From Photobacterium proteolyticum (GTDB lineage: Bacteria > Pseudomonadota > Gammaproteobacteria > Enterobacterales > Vibrionaceae), in NCBI RefSeq assembly GCF_001939735.1, contig NZ_MJIL01000087.1, positions 62,001 to 126,000 of the forward strand: a stretch of DNA of 64,000 nt, written 5' to 3'. Within the stretch, counting starts at the first letter, position 1; the number at the start of each line of letters is the position of its first letter. Below the pieces are notes generated by a model. The model searched no databases. It saw only the letters and a list, made by a program, of their open reading frames with translations, and had not been told where the DNA came from. Position numbers and translations under genes: made by a program. Below, piece by piece: positions 17,310-27,384 of this stretch.

Positions 17310-17710
17310 ATTTTTAATATTCTCCAATTAGCAATCAAGCTTTCTAGTTCTGTACAAACGATGGTTTACCATAAACAAACTGCATACAGTGCCACCAATT
17401 CGATTTGTTATTTATAGTATGGTCGATCAATCTAATTACAAGTAAAAGGGGTAAATTGTTACGTTTCGTTAGTATTGTTCCGAGGATACGTCACTGTTAT
17501 ATATTGATATCAAGCCATAACTGTACCCTATCATCGTACGCTATCCAAGAATCCGGACTCCGCTGATAACATGCTCGACAATCGGTGATGTTAGTCATAA
17601 ATGGCAGCTTTAGACTTTAGTCTTATTGAAAGTATGAGAGCATTCCACTATTGTCGAAGGTATAGCATCAACGATGCAGTATACCGTCGTCGAATTTTCA
17701 AGGAGGAATG
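17310..17710. other. Intergenic region before a small gene, 401 bases
   Basis: Holds the htpX promoter (leftward) and the leader of the 53-residue gene (rightward). A hairpin with an 11-base stem interrupted by a 2-base bulge (17659-17669 with 17673-17685) lies about 25 bases before the ribosome site of that small gene. Nothing else was recognised. Confidence 0.4.
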
Positions 17711-17872
17711 ATGGCTGATCACGAAAACTACCAGGTTGCTATTGATATCCTACGCTGTCATCTAGGTATGTCAGCAGACGAAGCCCACAAAGAACTTGGT
17801 ATTGAGCCAACTGCTAGCAAAAAGCTTTCTGATACCCAAGAAGCACTCATCGGACTGACTGGCGAAAGCTAA
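17711..17872 (+). CDS. Small acidic protein of unknown function, 53 residues
   Basis: Begins at the second of two adjacent ATG codons (17708, 17711), four bases after a perfect AGGAGG. The 53-residue product is acidic and soluble, with an N-terminal helix-like stretch (YQVAIDILRCHLGM, residues 8-20) and a second (SADEAHKELG, 21-30). The spacing resembles a small helical or helix-turn-helix domain. A strong terminator follows 25 bases after the stop, so it is a stand-alone transcription unit. I do not recognise the family. Confidence 0.65.
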   Translation: MADHENYQVAIDILRCHLGMSADEAHKELGIEPTASKKLSDTQEALIGLTGES

Positions 17873-17897
17873 CCTAAGCGTTAAATAACTTCCTAAG

Positions 17898-17922
17898 ACC
17901 TCCTCTTTCCAAGGAGGTTTTT
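17898..17922 (+). terminator. Intrinsic terminator of the 53-residue gene
   Basis: Stem ACCTCCT with AGGAGGT and TTTTTG after it; short loop CTTTCCA. A textbook intrinsic terminator. Confidence 0.85.
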
Positions 17923-18100
17923 GTTTCTAAAATGCATAATATCTCTAACACGCAAAAAATGTGACTCTCGTCACCAAATACAGCCTGCATTCAGCGTGTC
18001 CAACGCATAATCACACCAAACACAATTAATGATAAATCTGCCTGTAACCTCGGGTTTCGCTTATCGCGATTAACCAGACTACGGCGGGTAAGGTTCTATT

Positions 18101-18757
18101 ATGCAATCGACTCTAATCAAAACAGAAAGCGCCCATGCCAAGGCGCAACCATTACACCCATTGATTATATCAACTGCGTACTTCTTTGGAGTGGCCCTAC
18201 TTCTTGCGGCTTCAGCCCTTGCTATCCACTTTGAGGTTATTAGGTACAACGGCAATATCGGTGAAAACTCATTAATCGAATACCTGCAGGAAGGCTACCT
18301 TCTAATTACAGCCAGCCTTTTTGCTGCAGTTGCTGTCAAACAGCGTGAGCAGCGAGGCTTTGCCCTGCTGGTCAGTGCATTTTTCTCTATCATTTTGATC
18401 CGGGAACTTGATAGCCTGTTTGACCAAATTCAGCACGGCTTCTGGAAATACCCTGCATGGATACTGGCAACAGTTGCTATCAGCTATGCCCTATCCCATA
18501 AGGAAACATCAATAAAACCACTAACCAACTACATCAGGCATAAAAGCTATGGTTTGATGTTAGCCGGTATTGCGACCTTGTTCGTTTTTGCCCGCATATA
18601 CGGCATGGGAGACTTATGGCAGGGCGCCATGCAAGAGAACTACCTGCGTTCGGTAAAAAACCTGGCAGAAGAAGGGGTGGAGCTGCTTGCCTACAGCCTG
18701 ATCGTGTTCGCTGCAGCATGGTATTGCATACCTGAGCTATTCAGACAGAACAAGTAG
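18101..18757 (+). CDS. Integral membrane protein of unknown function
   Basis: A 218-residue membrane protein with about six hydrophobic segments (near 22-42, 62-80, 87-103, 120-132, 150-165 and 192-212) and short polar ends. Conserved-looking polar features sit at membrane borders: EYLQEGYLL, RELDSLFDQIQHG and ARIYGMGDLWQG. The charged pair RELD inside a hydrophobic region suggests a buried functional site. It has its own terminator and no linked neighbour. I do not recognise the family and assign no function. Confidence 0.75.
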   Translation: MQSTLIKTESAHAKAQPLHPLIISTAYFFGVALLLAASALAIHFEVIRYNGNIGENSLIEYLQEGYLLITASLFAAVAVKQREQRGFALLVSAFFSIILIRELDSLFDQIQHGFWKYPAWILATVAISYALSHKETSIKPLTNYIRHKSYGLMLAGIATLFVFARIYGMGDLWQGAMQENYLRSVKNLAEEGVELLAYSLIVFAAAWYCIPELFRQNK

Positions 18758-18789
18758 CATCTCATCATAGGTGACTAAACCAGCCAACA

Positions 18790-18819
18790 AAAAAACCCTG
18801 CCAGAGTGCAGGGTTTTGT
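18790..18819. terminator. Intrinsic terminator
   Basis: Stem AAACCCTGC with GCAGGGTTT and a short loop, with A and T runs on both sides. It lies between the membrane protein gene and the 3' end of bioD, so it can serve both directions. Confidence 0.8.
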
Positions 18820-18864
18820 TTATCGAACAACTCAACGCGGAGTCTGCGCGCTGGTGATTACTCG

Positions 18865-19545
18865 CTACAGTCCCAGAGGAGAAAGGTCAATGTACTTTGA
18901 CAAGTCACGCTTCTTGATACCAGGCATATACGGGATCTCACCCAGCTTATTCCCCGGCAGGTTCTCTTCCAACATCCGGATAATCTCCGAATAGTTTTCA
19001 GTACCCGGATTTATGCGGTTTGCTACCCAGCCAACCAGCTCCAGGCCGTCATTCTTAATCGCTTCAGCAGTCAGAATGGCATGGCTTAAACAACCCAGTT
19101 TAACACCAACAACCAGTACAACCGGCAATTTCTCTTGCTTCACCCAGCTCGAAAGAAAATCGGTACGCGAAACCGGTACACGCCAACCGCCAGCGCCTTC
19201 TACCAGTACCACTTCAGATTTCGATTTAAGATGCTCCAGCCCCTGAGACAAGATATCAAAGTTAATCACTCTGTCTTCCTGCTCGGCTGCCAGATGCGGT
19301 GACACTGCCGCTTCAAACGCATACGGGTTCACTTCGTCATAGGCAAGATCGACTACGGAAGCATCCTGAATATACAATGCGTCTGAGTTACGCATCCCCT
19401 CATCGGTCGGCGCACTGCCAGACGCAACAGGCTTATAACCCGCCATCTTAATGTTCGCGCTGCCAGCTGCGTGTAAAATTGCGCGAGAGGCAACAGTTTT
19501 ACCGACTTCGGTATCTGTTCCTGCTACAAAGAAAGCGTTAGTCAT
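18865..19545 (-). CDS. bioD: Dethiobiotin synthetase
   Basis: ATP-dependent carboxylase that closes the ureido ring of dethiobiotin from 7,8-diaminopelargonate, 226 residues (E. coli 225). The P-loop is GTDTEVGKT at residues 9-17. The substrate lysine lies in GYKPVASG (about 37-44), and [10 protein letters not shown] near 114-123 is the conserved second nucleotide and metal segment. It is the last gene of the bioBFCD operon and overlaps bioC by eight bases. Confidence 0.96.
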   Translation of the reverse strand: MTNAFFVAGTDTEVGKTVASRAILHAAGSANIKMAGYKPVASGSAPTDEGMRNSDALYIQDASVVDLAYDEVNPYAFEAAVSPHLAAEQEDRVINFDILSQGLEHLKSKSEVVLVEGAGGWRVPVSRTDFLSSWVKQEKLPVVLVVGVKLGCLSHAILTAEAIKNDGLELVGWVANRINPGTENYSEIIRMLEENLPGNKLGEIPYMPGIKKRDLSKYIDLSPLGL

Positions 19546-20362
19546 TAATAATTACTCCAAAACAGACTTGGTATGTTGCCGGCAGTTGGCCATTCTCATC
19601 TCGGAACTCAGCATAAGCGTTCTCTAACGCCTGAATCGTTTTACGACCGGCCAAGCCTGCCTTGCGCTCCTGCTGCAGATGTGTAGCCCCTATCCCTTTC
19701 AGGTCTTTCATGAGTTCAACTGCCGTATTGTATTGCATCGTGATAGGCGTAAATTCTAGGCCATCGCTCGAACAGCCCGCTTGCGCCAGCGCAAGTTTTA
19801 TCGCTTTTGGCGAAAGAAACTCATTTACATGTTGATACTGATCAACTTGCTGCCACGATTTAGCAAGCTCATACAACGAACCGTCAGCCAGTGTCGAGAA
19901 CAGGATCAAACCGCCGGGTTTCACCACTCGCTTCAATTCTGCAAGCGGTACCGACAGATCGTCACACCACTGCAGAGCCAGGCTGCTAAAGGCAATGTCG
20001 AACTGATTTTCCTCGAGCGGCAGATTCTCGGCATCGGCCTCGATATATGTAACCATATCGCCACACCGCTTCTTAGCATGAGCCAACATCTGAACCGATA
20101 AATCCGCAGCACTAACCCGATAACCACGTTGCAACAATTGATCGCTGAAGTAACCCGTTCCACAACCAAGATCAAGCGCACGGCTGCCGACCTGACTGAC
20201 AGCCGGAAGCTTGTCCAATAAAAGGTGACCGACCTGGCGCTGGAAGGCCGCCGCTTTATCATAGTGCTTGGCCGCCCGGCCAAAAGCCTCGGCTATCGCT
20301 TTTTTATCCTGCGGTTGGATCTCATGCTGACCATGAGTGACTGCATTCATTCCGTTAGTCAT
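19538..20362 (-). CDS. bioC: Malonyl-ACP O-methyltransferase
   Basis: SAM-dependent methyltransferase that methylates malonyl-ACP so the fatty acid pathway can build the pimeloyl chain, 274 residues. SAM motif I is LDLGCGTG (63-70), preceded by the family signature [17 protein letters not shown] (22-38). Motif II-like [10 protein letters not shown] and [11 protein letters not shown] follow. It overlaps both bioF and bioD by eight bases, which implies coupled translation. The partner esterase BioH is not in the window and must lie elsewhere. Confidence 0.95.
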   Translation of the reverse strand: MTNGMNAVTHGQHEIQPQDKKAIAEAFGRAAKHYDKAAAFQRQVGHLLLDKLPAVSQVGSRALDLGCGTGYFSDQLLQRGYRVSAADLSVQMLAHAKKRCGDMVTYIEADAENLPLEENQFDIAFSSLALQWCDDLSVPLAELKRVVKPGGLILFSTLADGSLYELAKSWQQVDQYQHVNEFLSPKAIKLALAQAGCSSDGLEFTPITMQYNTAVELMKDLKGIGATHLQQERKAGLAGRKTIQALENAYAEFRDENGQLPATYQVCFGVIIND

Positions 20363-21518
20363 GAATCACCTCATTAATAGCTGTTGCAAGCTTGTCGATA
20401 TCTGCTCGGCTGTGCGCCGCGGTCAATGTAATACGTAGACGCGCGCTGTTGGCCGGAACCGTAGGCGGACGGATAGCACTCACCCAGATCCCCCGATCTT
20501 TAAGTGCCTGGGAGGCCGCCATTGTTTTATCACTGTCGCCAATGATCAATGGCTTGATCGGAGTTTGGGTCGCAACAAAATCAATATCCGGTGCAATCCG
20601 TTCAGCAAGGCGGTCGCCCAAATCTTGCAGCTTGTCCCGACGCCATTGATCCGCTCGGATCAAAGAGCATGCCTTGCTTAGGGCAAACGCCTGTGCCGGC
20701 GGCATTGCCGTCGAATAAATAAAGTGACGAGCAAACTGGACCAGATATTCCGCCGTTTCCTCATCGCATAACACCGCGGCCCCCTGCAGGCCAAACGCCT
20801 TGCCAAAGGTGACAATCAGTACATCGGCCTTGACCCCGGCGTGATCACAACTTCCGCTGCCTTGTTCGCCCAAAACACCACACCCATGCGCATCATCAAC
20901 CACCAGCCAGCTGTGATGATTGACGCACAGCCGTTTGATATCCGCCAGTGGCGACAAATCACCATCCATACTGAAGACCCCTTCCGTTACCACCATACGG
21001 GCCGATTCGGGGGACTGCTGGTCACTGCGCAAGAGAATACGTTCAAGGGCTGTCATGTTGTTATGGGCGAAGCGTCGCATGGTTGCCGGTGACAACATGC
21101 CTGCCTCCATCAGCGAGGCATGATTCAATTTGTCCTGAATCAGCACATCTTCCTTTTCCAGCATAGTAAACAACAGTGCCTGATTGGCACTGAAACCGCT
21201 GTTGAAAAGCAATGCCCTATCATAGCCTAGCCAGTCGGCCAGTTGCGTTTCCAGCTCATGGTGGGCAGAGTGAAAGCCGGTCACCAATGGCGAGGCCCCG
21301 CTCCCGGTACCATACAGGCTTAACCCTTGCTGCCAGGCTGCAATCAGTGCTGGCTCCTGCGCCAAACCTAGGTAATCATTGCTGGAGAAGTTAACAAGCG
21401 ACTCACCCTGACAGTCAATCATCTGCTGGTGACGATCAAGGCGGGTACGTTGGCGATACAACCCCTGAGTCTTACGGTCACTCAGGGCCTGTGTAATACG
21501 GTGTTTAAAGCGAGGCAT
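20355..21518 (-). CDS. bioF: 8-amino-7-oxononanoate synthase
   Basis: PLP enzyme that condenses pimeloyl-ACP with L-alanine in biotin synthesis, 387 residues (E. coli 384). The PLP-binding DDAHG is at 208-212 and the Schiff-base lysine is K240 in [18 protein letters not shown] (44-54) and [19 protein letters not shown] (73-90) are the usual oxoamine synthase segments. Its first 14 bases overlap the end of bioB, and its end overlaps bioC by eight bases. Confidence 0.96.
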   Translation of the reverse strand: MPRFKHRITQALSDRKTQGLYRQRTRLDRHQQMIDCQGESLVNFSSNDYLGLAQEPALIAAWQQGLSLYGTGSGASPLVTGFHSAHHELETQLADWLGYDRALLFNSGFSANQALLFTMLEKEDVLIQDKLNHASLMEAGMLSPATMRRFAHNNMTALERILLRSDQQSPESARMVVTEGVFSMDGDLSPLADIKRLCVNHHSWLVVDDAHGCGVLGEQGSGSCDHAGVKADVLIVTFGKAFGLQGAAVLCDEETAEYLVQFARHFIYSTAMPPAQAFALSKACSLIRADQWRRDKLQDLGDRLAERIAPDIDFVATQTPIKPLIIGDSDKTMAASQALKDRGIWVSAIRPPTVPANSARLRITLTAAHSRADIDKLATAINEVIHD

Positions 21519-22557
21519 CGTAGAACAAATCGTCTTTTGACGGACGGGCTGCGACTCGCTGAGCGACCTGACCTAAAAGCTCTTGTTCTTGTATCTCATC
21601 AGGTTTTGCCGCCTGCTCCTGACGGTTGATACCGAGCTTGGCAAACAGCTGCATATCTTTGTCTTCACCCGGGTTCGGTGTCGTCAGCAATTTACAGCCG
21701 TAGAAAACCGAATTGGCACCCGCCATAAAGCAAAGCGCCTGCATCTGCTCGTTCATATCTTCACGACCAGCAGACAGACGGACTGCCGACTTAGGCATGA
21801 TGATGCGCGCCACGGCGATAATCCGGACGAAATCGAACGGGTCGACATCCTCTACCGACTCCAGTGGCGTGCCTTTCACCTTAACCAGCATATTGATCGG
21901 CACACTTTCCGGGTGAACCGGCAGATTGGCCAGCTCCACCAGCAGGCTTGCTCGGTCACGCGAACTTTCGCCCATACCGATAATGCCGCCCGAACAGATT
22001 TTCATTCCAGCGTCACGAACATGACCCAGGGTATCCAGGCGATCCTGGTAGGTACGGGTAGTGATAATATTGCCGTAATATTCCGGCGATGTATCGAGGT
22101 TGTGGTTGTAGTAGTCAAGGCCGGCATCAGCCAGCTCATTGGCCTGATCACTCGTGATCATGCCCAGGGTCATACAGGTTTCCAGCCCCATGTCCTTAAC
22201 GCCACGGACCATATCAAGCAAATATGGCATATCGCGTTCTTTCGGGTTTTTCCACGCCGCCCCCATACAGAATCGCGTCGCACCAGATGACTTGGCCTTA
22301 TTGGCCGCATCCAGCACACGTTCGACTTCCAGCAGGCGCTCGCGCTCTACGTCGGTACGGTAATGGGCACTCTGCGGACAGTACTTACAGTCTTCCGGAC
22401 AAGCGCCGGTCTTGATTGAAAGCAAAGTACTAACCTGTACCTTATTCGGCTCATGATGCTGGCGGTGAACCTGCTGAGCTTCAAACACCAAGTCCATAAA
22501 GGGCTTGTCAAATAAGGCTTGAACTTCCTTGACGCTCCAGTCGTGACGTACTTCCAC
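21505..22557 (-). CDS. bioB: Biotin synthase
   Basis: Radical-SAM enzyme that inserts sulfur into dethiobiotin, 350 residues (E. coli 346). The radical cluster cysteines C53, C57 and C60 are in CPEDCKYC. Cysteines near 97, 128 and 188 together with an arginine near 260 are expected to hold the second [2Fe-2S] cluster; [19 protein letters not shown] and [13 protein letters not shown] are visible. The start is GTG at 22557 with GAGG nine bases upstream. It is the first gene of bioBFCD and is divergent from bioA across a compact control region. Confidence 0.97.
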   Translation of the reverse strand: MEVRHDWSVKEVQALFDKPFMDLVFEAQQVHRQHHEPNKVQVSTLLSIKTGACPEDCKYCPQSAHYRTDVERERLLEVERVLDAANKAKSSGATRFCMGAAWKNPKERDMPYLLDMVRGVKDMGLETCMTLGMITSDQANELADAGLDYYNHNLDTSPEYYGNIITTRTYQDRLDTLGHVRDAGMKICSGGIIGMGESSRDRASLLVELANLPVHPESVPINMLVKVKGTPLESVEDVDPFDFVRIIAVARIIMPKSAVRLSAGREDMNEQMQALCFMAGANSVFYGCKLLTTPNPGEDKDMQLFAKLGINRQEQAAKPDEIQEQELLGQVAQRVAARPSKDDLFYDASL

Positions 22558-22690
22558 GTGTAATAACCTCTTTAGTCAGTGGCTGTTTGGCAACTGGAAA
22601 ACAAGTAGGGCCAGGCTAAACAGCGACTTTATTCATTCTGTTTTCATTTGAATCAAGACATTAAATATCGATCCAAACGGGTATCAATAC

Positions 22691-22724
22691 TTGGCTAGTC
22701 TACTTCGAGCTAGTAAACTGTCAA
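22691..22724. promoter_or_regulatory. Overlapping face-to-face bioA and bioB promoters
   Basis: For bioB (minus strand) a perfect TTGACA lies at 22719-22724 and TAGACT at 22697-22702, 16 bases apart. For bioA (plus strand) TTGGCT at 22691-22696 and TAAACT at 22714-22719 are 17 bases apart. The two promoters point toward each other and overlap, the same arrangement as in E. coli bio. Positions are read from sequence; activity is inferred. Confidence 0.55.
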
Positions 22725-22750
22725 CCACCAACAAGGGCAAAGGTTTACAT
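22718..22750. promoter_or_regulatory. BirA-type biotin operator
   Basis: Left half CTGTCAACC (22718-22726) and right half GGTTTACAT (22742-22750), 15 bases apart. Compared with the known BirA halves TTGTAAACC and GGTTTACAA they match 7 of 9 and 8 of 9. The operator covers the bioB -35 element, the bioA -10 end and the bioA ribosome site, so biotin-loaded BirA could shut off both directions. Confidence 0.65.
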
Positions 22751-22752
22751 CT

Positions 22753-24033
22753 GTGCAAAATTTAATCAACCCAATTGATCTAGAATTTGACCAGCAGCAC
22801 GTCTGGCACCCCTATACCTCGACACTCAACCCGCTCCCCTGCTATCCGGTTGAGAGTGCCGACGGCGTCTACCTTCAGCTAGAAAACGGCAGGAAAGTCA
22901 TTGACGGTATGTCTTCATGGTGGTCAACGATTCACGGCTATAATCACCCGGCACTCAATCAGGCCGCCAAGGCACAGATTGATAAAATGTCCCACGTCAT
23001 GTTTGGCGGGATCACCCACCAGCCTGCCGTCGACCTCTGCAAGAAGCTGGTCGATATGACTCCGGCCCCCCTACAGCACGTATTCCTGGCCGATTCCGGC
23101 TCCGTTGCTGTAGAAGTCTCATTGAAAATGGCTCTGCAATACTGGCACGCCAAGGGAGAACGCCGTCCTAAATTTCTGACCGTCAAGCATGGCTACCACG
23201 GTGATACCTTCGCCGCCATGTCTGTAACAGATCCCGACAATTCCATGCACAGCCTGTATAAAGGGTTCCTGCCGGAGCATATTTTCGCCCAGTCTCCCCA
23301 GTGTCGATTTGATGCAGAATGGAACGAAGAGGATATCCAGGACTTCAAAAACAAGCTCGAAGCCAACCAGAATGAAATTGCAGCCGTGATCATCGAACCG
23401 ATTGTTCAGGGCGCCGGTGGTATGCGAATCTACCATCCGACGTTTCTGAAACGCGTTCGCGAGTTATGTGACCAATCTGGCATCCTGCTTATCGCCGACG
23501 AGATTGCCACCGGCTTTGGCCGAACTGGCAAGCTGTTCGCCTGCGAGCACGCCGGGATCAGCCCGGACATTATGTGTGTCGGCAAAGCACTAACTGGCGG
23601 CTACATGACACTTTCCGCCACCCTCACCACCAAGCATGTCGCTGACACAGTCTGTGGCGGGGAAGCCGGCTGCTTCATGCACGGTCCGACATTTATGGGC
23701 AACCCGCTGGCCTGTGCCGTTGCCAATGCCAGCCTTGAACTGCTGCTCCAGGGTCAGTGGCAGCAACAAGTCACCAACATAGAAAAACAGCTTGCTCGTG
23801 AACTGCCGGAAATTGCTAAGCTAAAGAAGGTGAAAGACGTACGCTGGCTGGGTGCAATCGGGGTAGTTGAGCTCTTTGAGCCTGTTGATATGGCAAAAAT
23901 ACAGAAGGATTTTGTAGACAACGGTGTCTGGATTCGCCCTTTTGGCACACTTGTCTACATAATGCCTCCATTTATCATTAAACCACAGGAACTTAGCCGC
24001 CTTACTTCCGCAATGTTACGAACTCTGCAGTAG
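22753..24033 (+). CDS. bioA: Adenosylmethionine-8-amino-7-oxononanoate aminotransferase
   Basis: PLP transaminase that uses SAM as amino donor to make 7,8-diaminopelargonate, 426 residues (E. coli 429). The Schiff-base lysine is K278 in [14 protein letters not shown] (18-23), GMSSWW (52-57), [13 protein letters not shown] (111-123) and [20 protein letters not shown] (247-266) are typical. It starts with GTG at 22753, with AAAGG nine bases upstream, inside the right arm of the proposed BirA operator. It is divergent from bioBFCD. Confidence 0.97.
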   Translation: MQNLINPIDLEFDQQHVWHPYTSTLNPLPCYPVESADGVYLQLENGRKVIDGMSSWWSTIHGYNHPALNQAAKAQIDKMSHVMFGGITHQPAVDLCKKLVDMTPAPLQHVFLADSGSVAVEVSLKMALQYWHAKGERRPKFLTVKHGYHGDTFAAMSVTDPDNSMHSLYKGFLPEHIFAQSPQCRFDAEWNEEDIQDFKNKLEANQNEIAAVIIEPIVQGAGGMRIYHPTFLKRVRELCDQSGILLIADEIATGFGRTGKLFACEHAGISPDIMCVGKALTGGYMTLSATLTTKHVADTVCGGEAGCFMHGPTFMGNPLACAVANASLELLLQGQWQQQVTNIEKQLARELPEIAKLKKVKDVRWLGAIGVVELFEPVDMAKIQKDFVDNGVWIRPFGTLVYIMPPFIIKPQELSRLTSAMLRTLQ

Positions 24034-24040
24034 TATCGAA

Positions 24041-24078
24041 AAGCAGACAATTTCCTAAAATTGTCTGCTTATACTTTT
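24041..24078 (+). terminator. Intrinsic terminator of bioA
   Basis: Stem AAGCAGACAATTT with AAATTGTCTGCTT and a 4-base loop, then ATACTTTTC. It begins eight bases after the stop codon. Confidence 0.85.
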
Positions 24079-24123
24079 CACTAGCGTTACATCCATTAAA
24101 TAACGTCAGTAAGGCTATGAATT

Positions 24124-24687
24124 ATGCAGTTACCCCTTTTTCCGTTACAGCTGTATTTGTTACCGGGCGGTATCAGCAAACTCAGGATCTTTGAACCCAG
24201 ATACACGCGCCTGGTAAAACTTGCAATGGCGTCCGGAGAAGGCTTCGGCCTGTGCATGAAAGACAGTGAAACGCTTTGTCATTTCGGCACCCGAGCTATT
24301 ATTACCGACTTTGAACGCCTTCCCGACGGCTTATTGGGCGTCACCGTCAAAGGTGTCGAAAAGTTTGTGATCAATGAACACTGGCAGGAGGATGATGGAC
24401 TCAGGTTCGGTGATATCACCCTGATGAAGAACTGGTCTCCCACGTTAATGAAGTTTGCCGACCGGGATATAGCAAACAGTCTCCGGGCCTTGTTTGAAGA
24501 ATATCCGGAACATGCCACCAACTACCCCATTCCAGACTACGAGGACATGACCTGGGTATGCCAGCGCTGGCTGGAAATATTGCCCCTGGAAACAAACCAG
24601 AAGCAATGGTTTATGAGTAGAAGAGACCACCGGGCTGCGCTGTCTTTTCTACACAATATTATTGATGAACAACTAAAAAAAGAATAA
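24124..24687 (+). CDS. Lon N-terminal substrate-binding-domain protein
   Basis: A 187-residue protein with a stand-alone Lon/PUA-like N-terminal domain and no ATPase or protease domain. The domain opens with LPLFPLQLYLLPGG (3-16) and continues with RIFEPRYTRLV (21-31) and the FGLCM strand, all hallmarks of this family. The C-terminal helical part (about 110-187) matches the Lon helical extension. The role is unknown; such proteins are thought to bind protein substrates. It sits downstream of bioA but beyond its terminator. Confidence 0.85.
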   Translation: MQLPLFPLQLYLLPGGISKLRIFEPRYTRLVKLAMASGEGFGLCMKDSETLCHFGTRAIITDFERLPDGLLGVTVKGVEKFVINEHWQEDDGLRFGDITLMKNWSPTLMKFADRDIANSLRALFEEYPEHATNYPIPDYEDMTWVCQRWLEILPLETNQKQWFMSRRDHRAALSFLHNIIDEQLKKE

Positions 24688-24835
24688 CACGAGATAGAGG
24701 ATTTCTTGCTGTTATGTCTCAATCTCTGTCACGGACGTGCCTATTCACAATGACAAGATTGAGATCCTCAGTTCCTGCAAGCAACAGAGTAAGTTGCATC
24801 TATCACCAAGACACACAACCAAAGCGACTAAAGCC

Positions 24836-25201
24836 CTATCCCCGGCCATCACGAGCCAGCCGGCTATCGACCTGACGACGATACCATTGCGACAATCTTC
24901 GCCGGATAAAAGGAAATGTGATTATCCAGGCCAATGGCCTCAGCCACCAAATCTGCTGCAGTAGTAGGATATAAGCATCAAGTTCTCGATAGAGCACCCC
25001 TTCGGCATCCTCGACATGCAACTCCCTCAAGGCACAGGCGGGATCAATACCACGCTCCACTAAATAGGCTTCCTGATCGGTTATATCAAACCAGCTGACC
25101 TGGTCAATGTGTTTGCCGAGCCAGATTTCATAACGCGCACGATCCTCGACGCAACTTGCGCAGGATCCATCGTAATAAACCGTGAAATGTGTTTTGGACA
25201 T
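24836..25201 (-). CDS. DCC-family thiol-disulfide oxidoreductase (DUF393)
   Basis: A 121-residue protein of the DCC family, named for its conserved Asp-Cys-Cys. The YYDGSCASC segment (residues 9-17) gives D11, C14 and C17, in a thioredoxin-like fold. The C-terminal part ends with PLAWIITFPFIRRRLSQWYRRQ, an amphipathic basic helix that may contact the membrane. The biochemical function is poorly known. It is monocistronic. Confidence 0.85.
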   Translation of the reverse strand: MSKTHFTVYYDGSCASCVEDRARYEIWLGKHIDQVSWFDITDQEAYLVERGIDPACALRELHVEDAEGVLYRELDAYILLLQQIWWLRPLAWIITFPFIRRRLSQWYRRQVDSRLARDGRG

Positions 25202-25696
25202 AGTTCCAACCTAACGATGCAGCAACAACTTACCTGCTTTCTTAAATGTAGGAAAAGATGTCTATAAATAGCAGGAAATATCAGTATTTGTAGTTAAATT
25301 ACAACATATCAGGCCTTTCATAATGATAACCATTCTTATCCGTGTAAACATTCTGAAAATTTCGTTAAATATTCTGCTTTTTGATTGGCAAACAATAGCA
25401 AAATGATTGTTTCCAAATCTAATCCAATAAGAATCCCACACTTTAAGCATTGAATACAAAGCATTGATAATAAAATAAATTAGCTCGATGCCAATTTTAA
25501 CATTCGGAGCAGAATCACAAACAATCCATTTATCATACATATAACAAAACAAAAACAGATAGCCAGATTGATTTTCGCGCCTAGAATACTCCCCCCACAA
25601 GATTGCCGGACAAGAGTGTCTCTACCGACAATTAATAATTAGAAAAATAACTTCACAAACACAATCTGAACACCGACTAATAGAGTGGGATATAGA
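25202..25696. other. AT-rich intergenic region upstream of lactate permease, 495 bases
   Basis: Contains the promoter region of the lct-lld operon. Composition is clearly more AT-rich than the flanking genes. A minus-strand frame at 25262-25600 is open but has low-complexity composition and no ribosome site, so I do not call it. I found no convincing operator. Confidence 0.5.
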
Positions 25697-27277
25697 ATGA
25701 TAAACCTTGCAATATCCGTTGTACCGATCTTGCTTCTTATTTGGATGATGACCAAAAAAGATGCCCTACCTTCGCACATCGCGCTGCCTGTTACCGCGCT
25801 TATTATTGGCCTGCTACAACTCTTTTACTTTGGCACTGATATCACCCTGATCTCTGCCAATATTATTGCCGGCTCTTTGTCCGCAATCACCCCAATTTCA
25901 ATTATTGCAGGCGCTATTCTTCTTAACCGTGTTATTGCCCTTTCTGGTGCCGAAGATGTTATCCGCCAGTGGCTAGAAGGGATCAGCCGTAACCAGACAG
26001 CGCAGCTGATGATCATTGGCTGGGCCTTTGCCTTCATGATTGAAGGGGCATCAGGGTTCGGTACGCCAGCCGCTATTGCCGCACCTATTTTGGTCGGTCT
26101 GGGTTTCAACCCACTCAAAGTCGCCATGCTGGCACTGGTCATGAACTCGGTTCCTGTCTCTTTCGGCGCGGTCGGCACACCAACCTGGTTCGGCTTTAGC
26201 AGCCTGGGGCTCAATGAAGAAGCATTGATGGAAACCGGCCGCCTGTCTGCCCTGCTTCATTCAATTGCTGCTTTCATTATTCCGGTTATCGCGCTTAAGT
26301 TTGTTGTCAGCTGGCAGGAAATTCGCCGCAACCTGCTGTTTATCCAGCTAAGCGTACTTTCTTGTACCGTACCTTACTTACTCTTTGCCCAATGGAACTA
26401 CGAGTTCCCATCACTAATTGGCGGTGCGATTGGCCTTACGCTGTCTATCCTGCTGGCACGCTACAACATCGGTCTTGAAACACCGGAGTCGGCCTCAAAC
26501 ATTAAGACAGAGCAGATCCCTTTTAAAACGATTCTGAAGGCTATGAGCCCGACACTGCTACTGATCCTTATTCTAATTGTCACCCGTATCCAGCAACTGG
26601 GTATCAAGGGGATGCTGACAGACAGCACTCCACTATTTAACCTGAGCCTGGGCTTTAGTGATTTGAGTGTCAGCCAGGCGCTAATCATTAAACTGGGCAA
26701 TATTCTAGGTACGGAAACTAGCTGGGCATACAAAACGTTATACGTACCGGCACTGATCCCTTTCCTGCTGGTAGTACTCATTTCTATCCCAGTACTGGGT
26801 ATGCAGCGCAGCACGGTCAAACAAGCTTTTACCGAAACAGCCAGCCGCATCAAAATGCCATTTATTGCCCTTGTCGGCGCACTGATCATGGTGAAGTTTA
26901 TGATGATCGGCGGAGATAAGTCGCCAATCATGACAACTGGTCAGGCATTCTCCAACCTGATGGGCGCCAACTGGCAATGGGTTGCGTCTTACCTGGGTGC
27001 ACTGGGTGCGTTCTTCTCTGGCTCGGCCACCGTATCCAATCTGACCTTTGGCGGCATCCAGCAGACGATTGCCATGAATGTTGCCCTACCGGAAACAACG
27101 ATTCTGGCCCTGCAATCCGTCGGTGCCTCGATGGGTAACATGGTTTGTATCAACAACATCATTGCTGTTTCGACCATTTTGGGTATCGCCAACAAAGAAG
27201 GCTACATCATCAAGCGAACCGTTGTGCCCATGGTGCTTTACGGGGTGATTGTCGGTCTGGCAAGTGCCTTTGTCTAA
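25697..27277 (+). CDS. lctP: L-lactate permease
   Basis: Proton-linked lactate importer of the LctP family, 526 residues with about 13-14 hydrophobic segments. Diagnostic stretches are FMIEGASGFGTPAAIAAPIL (about 115-134), NSVPVSFGAVGTP and the late GSATVSNLTFGGIQ and ALQSVGASMGNMVC segments. I start at the ATG at 25697; an in-frame GTG at 25685 lies inside the ribosome-site region. It is first in a lactate cluster with lldEFG downstream, separated by a perfect hairpin. Confidence 0.93.
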   Translation: MINLAISVVPILLLIWMMTKKDALPSHIALPVTALIIGLLQLFYFGTDITLISANIIAGSLSAITPISIIAGAILLNRVIALSGAEDVIRQWLEGISRNQTAQLMIIGWAFAFMIEGASGFGTPAAIAAPILVGLGFNPLKVAMLALVMNSVPVSFGAVGTPTWFGFSSLGLNEEALMETGRLSALLHSIAAFIIPVIALKFVVSWQEIRRNLLFIQLSVLSCTVPYLLFAQWNYEFPSLIGGAIGLTLSILLARYNIGLETPESASNIKTEQIPFKTILKAMSPTLLLILILIVTRIQQLGIKGMLTDSTPLFNLSLGFSDLSVSQALIIKLGNILGTETSWAYKTLYVPALIPFLLVVLISIPVLGMQRSTVKQAFTETASRIKMPFIALVGALIMVKFMMIGGDKSPIMTTGQAFSNLMGANWQWVASYLGALGAFFSGSATVSNLTFGGIQQTIAMNVALPETTILALQSVGASMGNMVCINNIIAVSTILGIANKEGYIIKRTVVPMVLYGVIVGLASAFV

Positions 27278-27301
27278 TCAGACAAACTTAAGTCGCAATC
27301 T

Positions 27302-27331
27302 GTGTTCAGCGTGAAATATCACGCTGAACAC
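27302..27331 (+). promoter_or_regulatory. Perfect hairpin between lctP and lldE
   Basis: A perfect 13-base inverted repeat (27302-27314 with 27319-27331) with a 4-base loop AATA, 24 bases after lctP and 53 bases before lldE. It is followed by A residues, not T, so it is not a standard terminator. It could set mRNA stability or the ratio of permease to oxidase. Confidence 0.6.
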
Positions 27332-27384
27332 AAAAAATAACTACCACAATATAAACACGGGTAAACCGTCACTGGAGCAATATC

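Noticed and set aside
21583..22290. Long plus-strand frame opposite bioB
   Set aside because: Antisense to bioB, which has unambiguous radical-SAM motifs.
25262..25600. Minus-strand frame of 112 residues before lctP
   Set aside because: Very AT-rich, no ribosome site, low-complexity composition unlike neighbouring genes.
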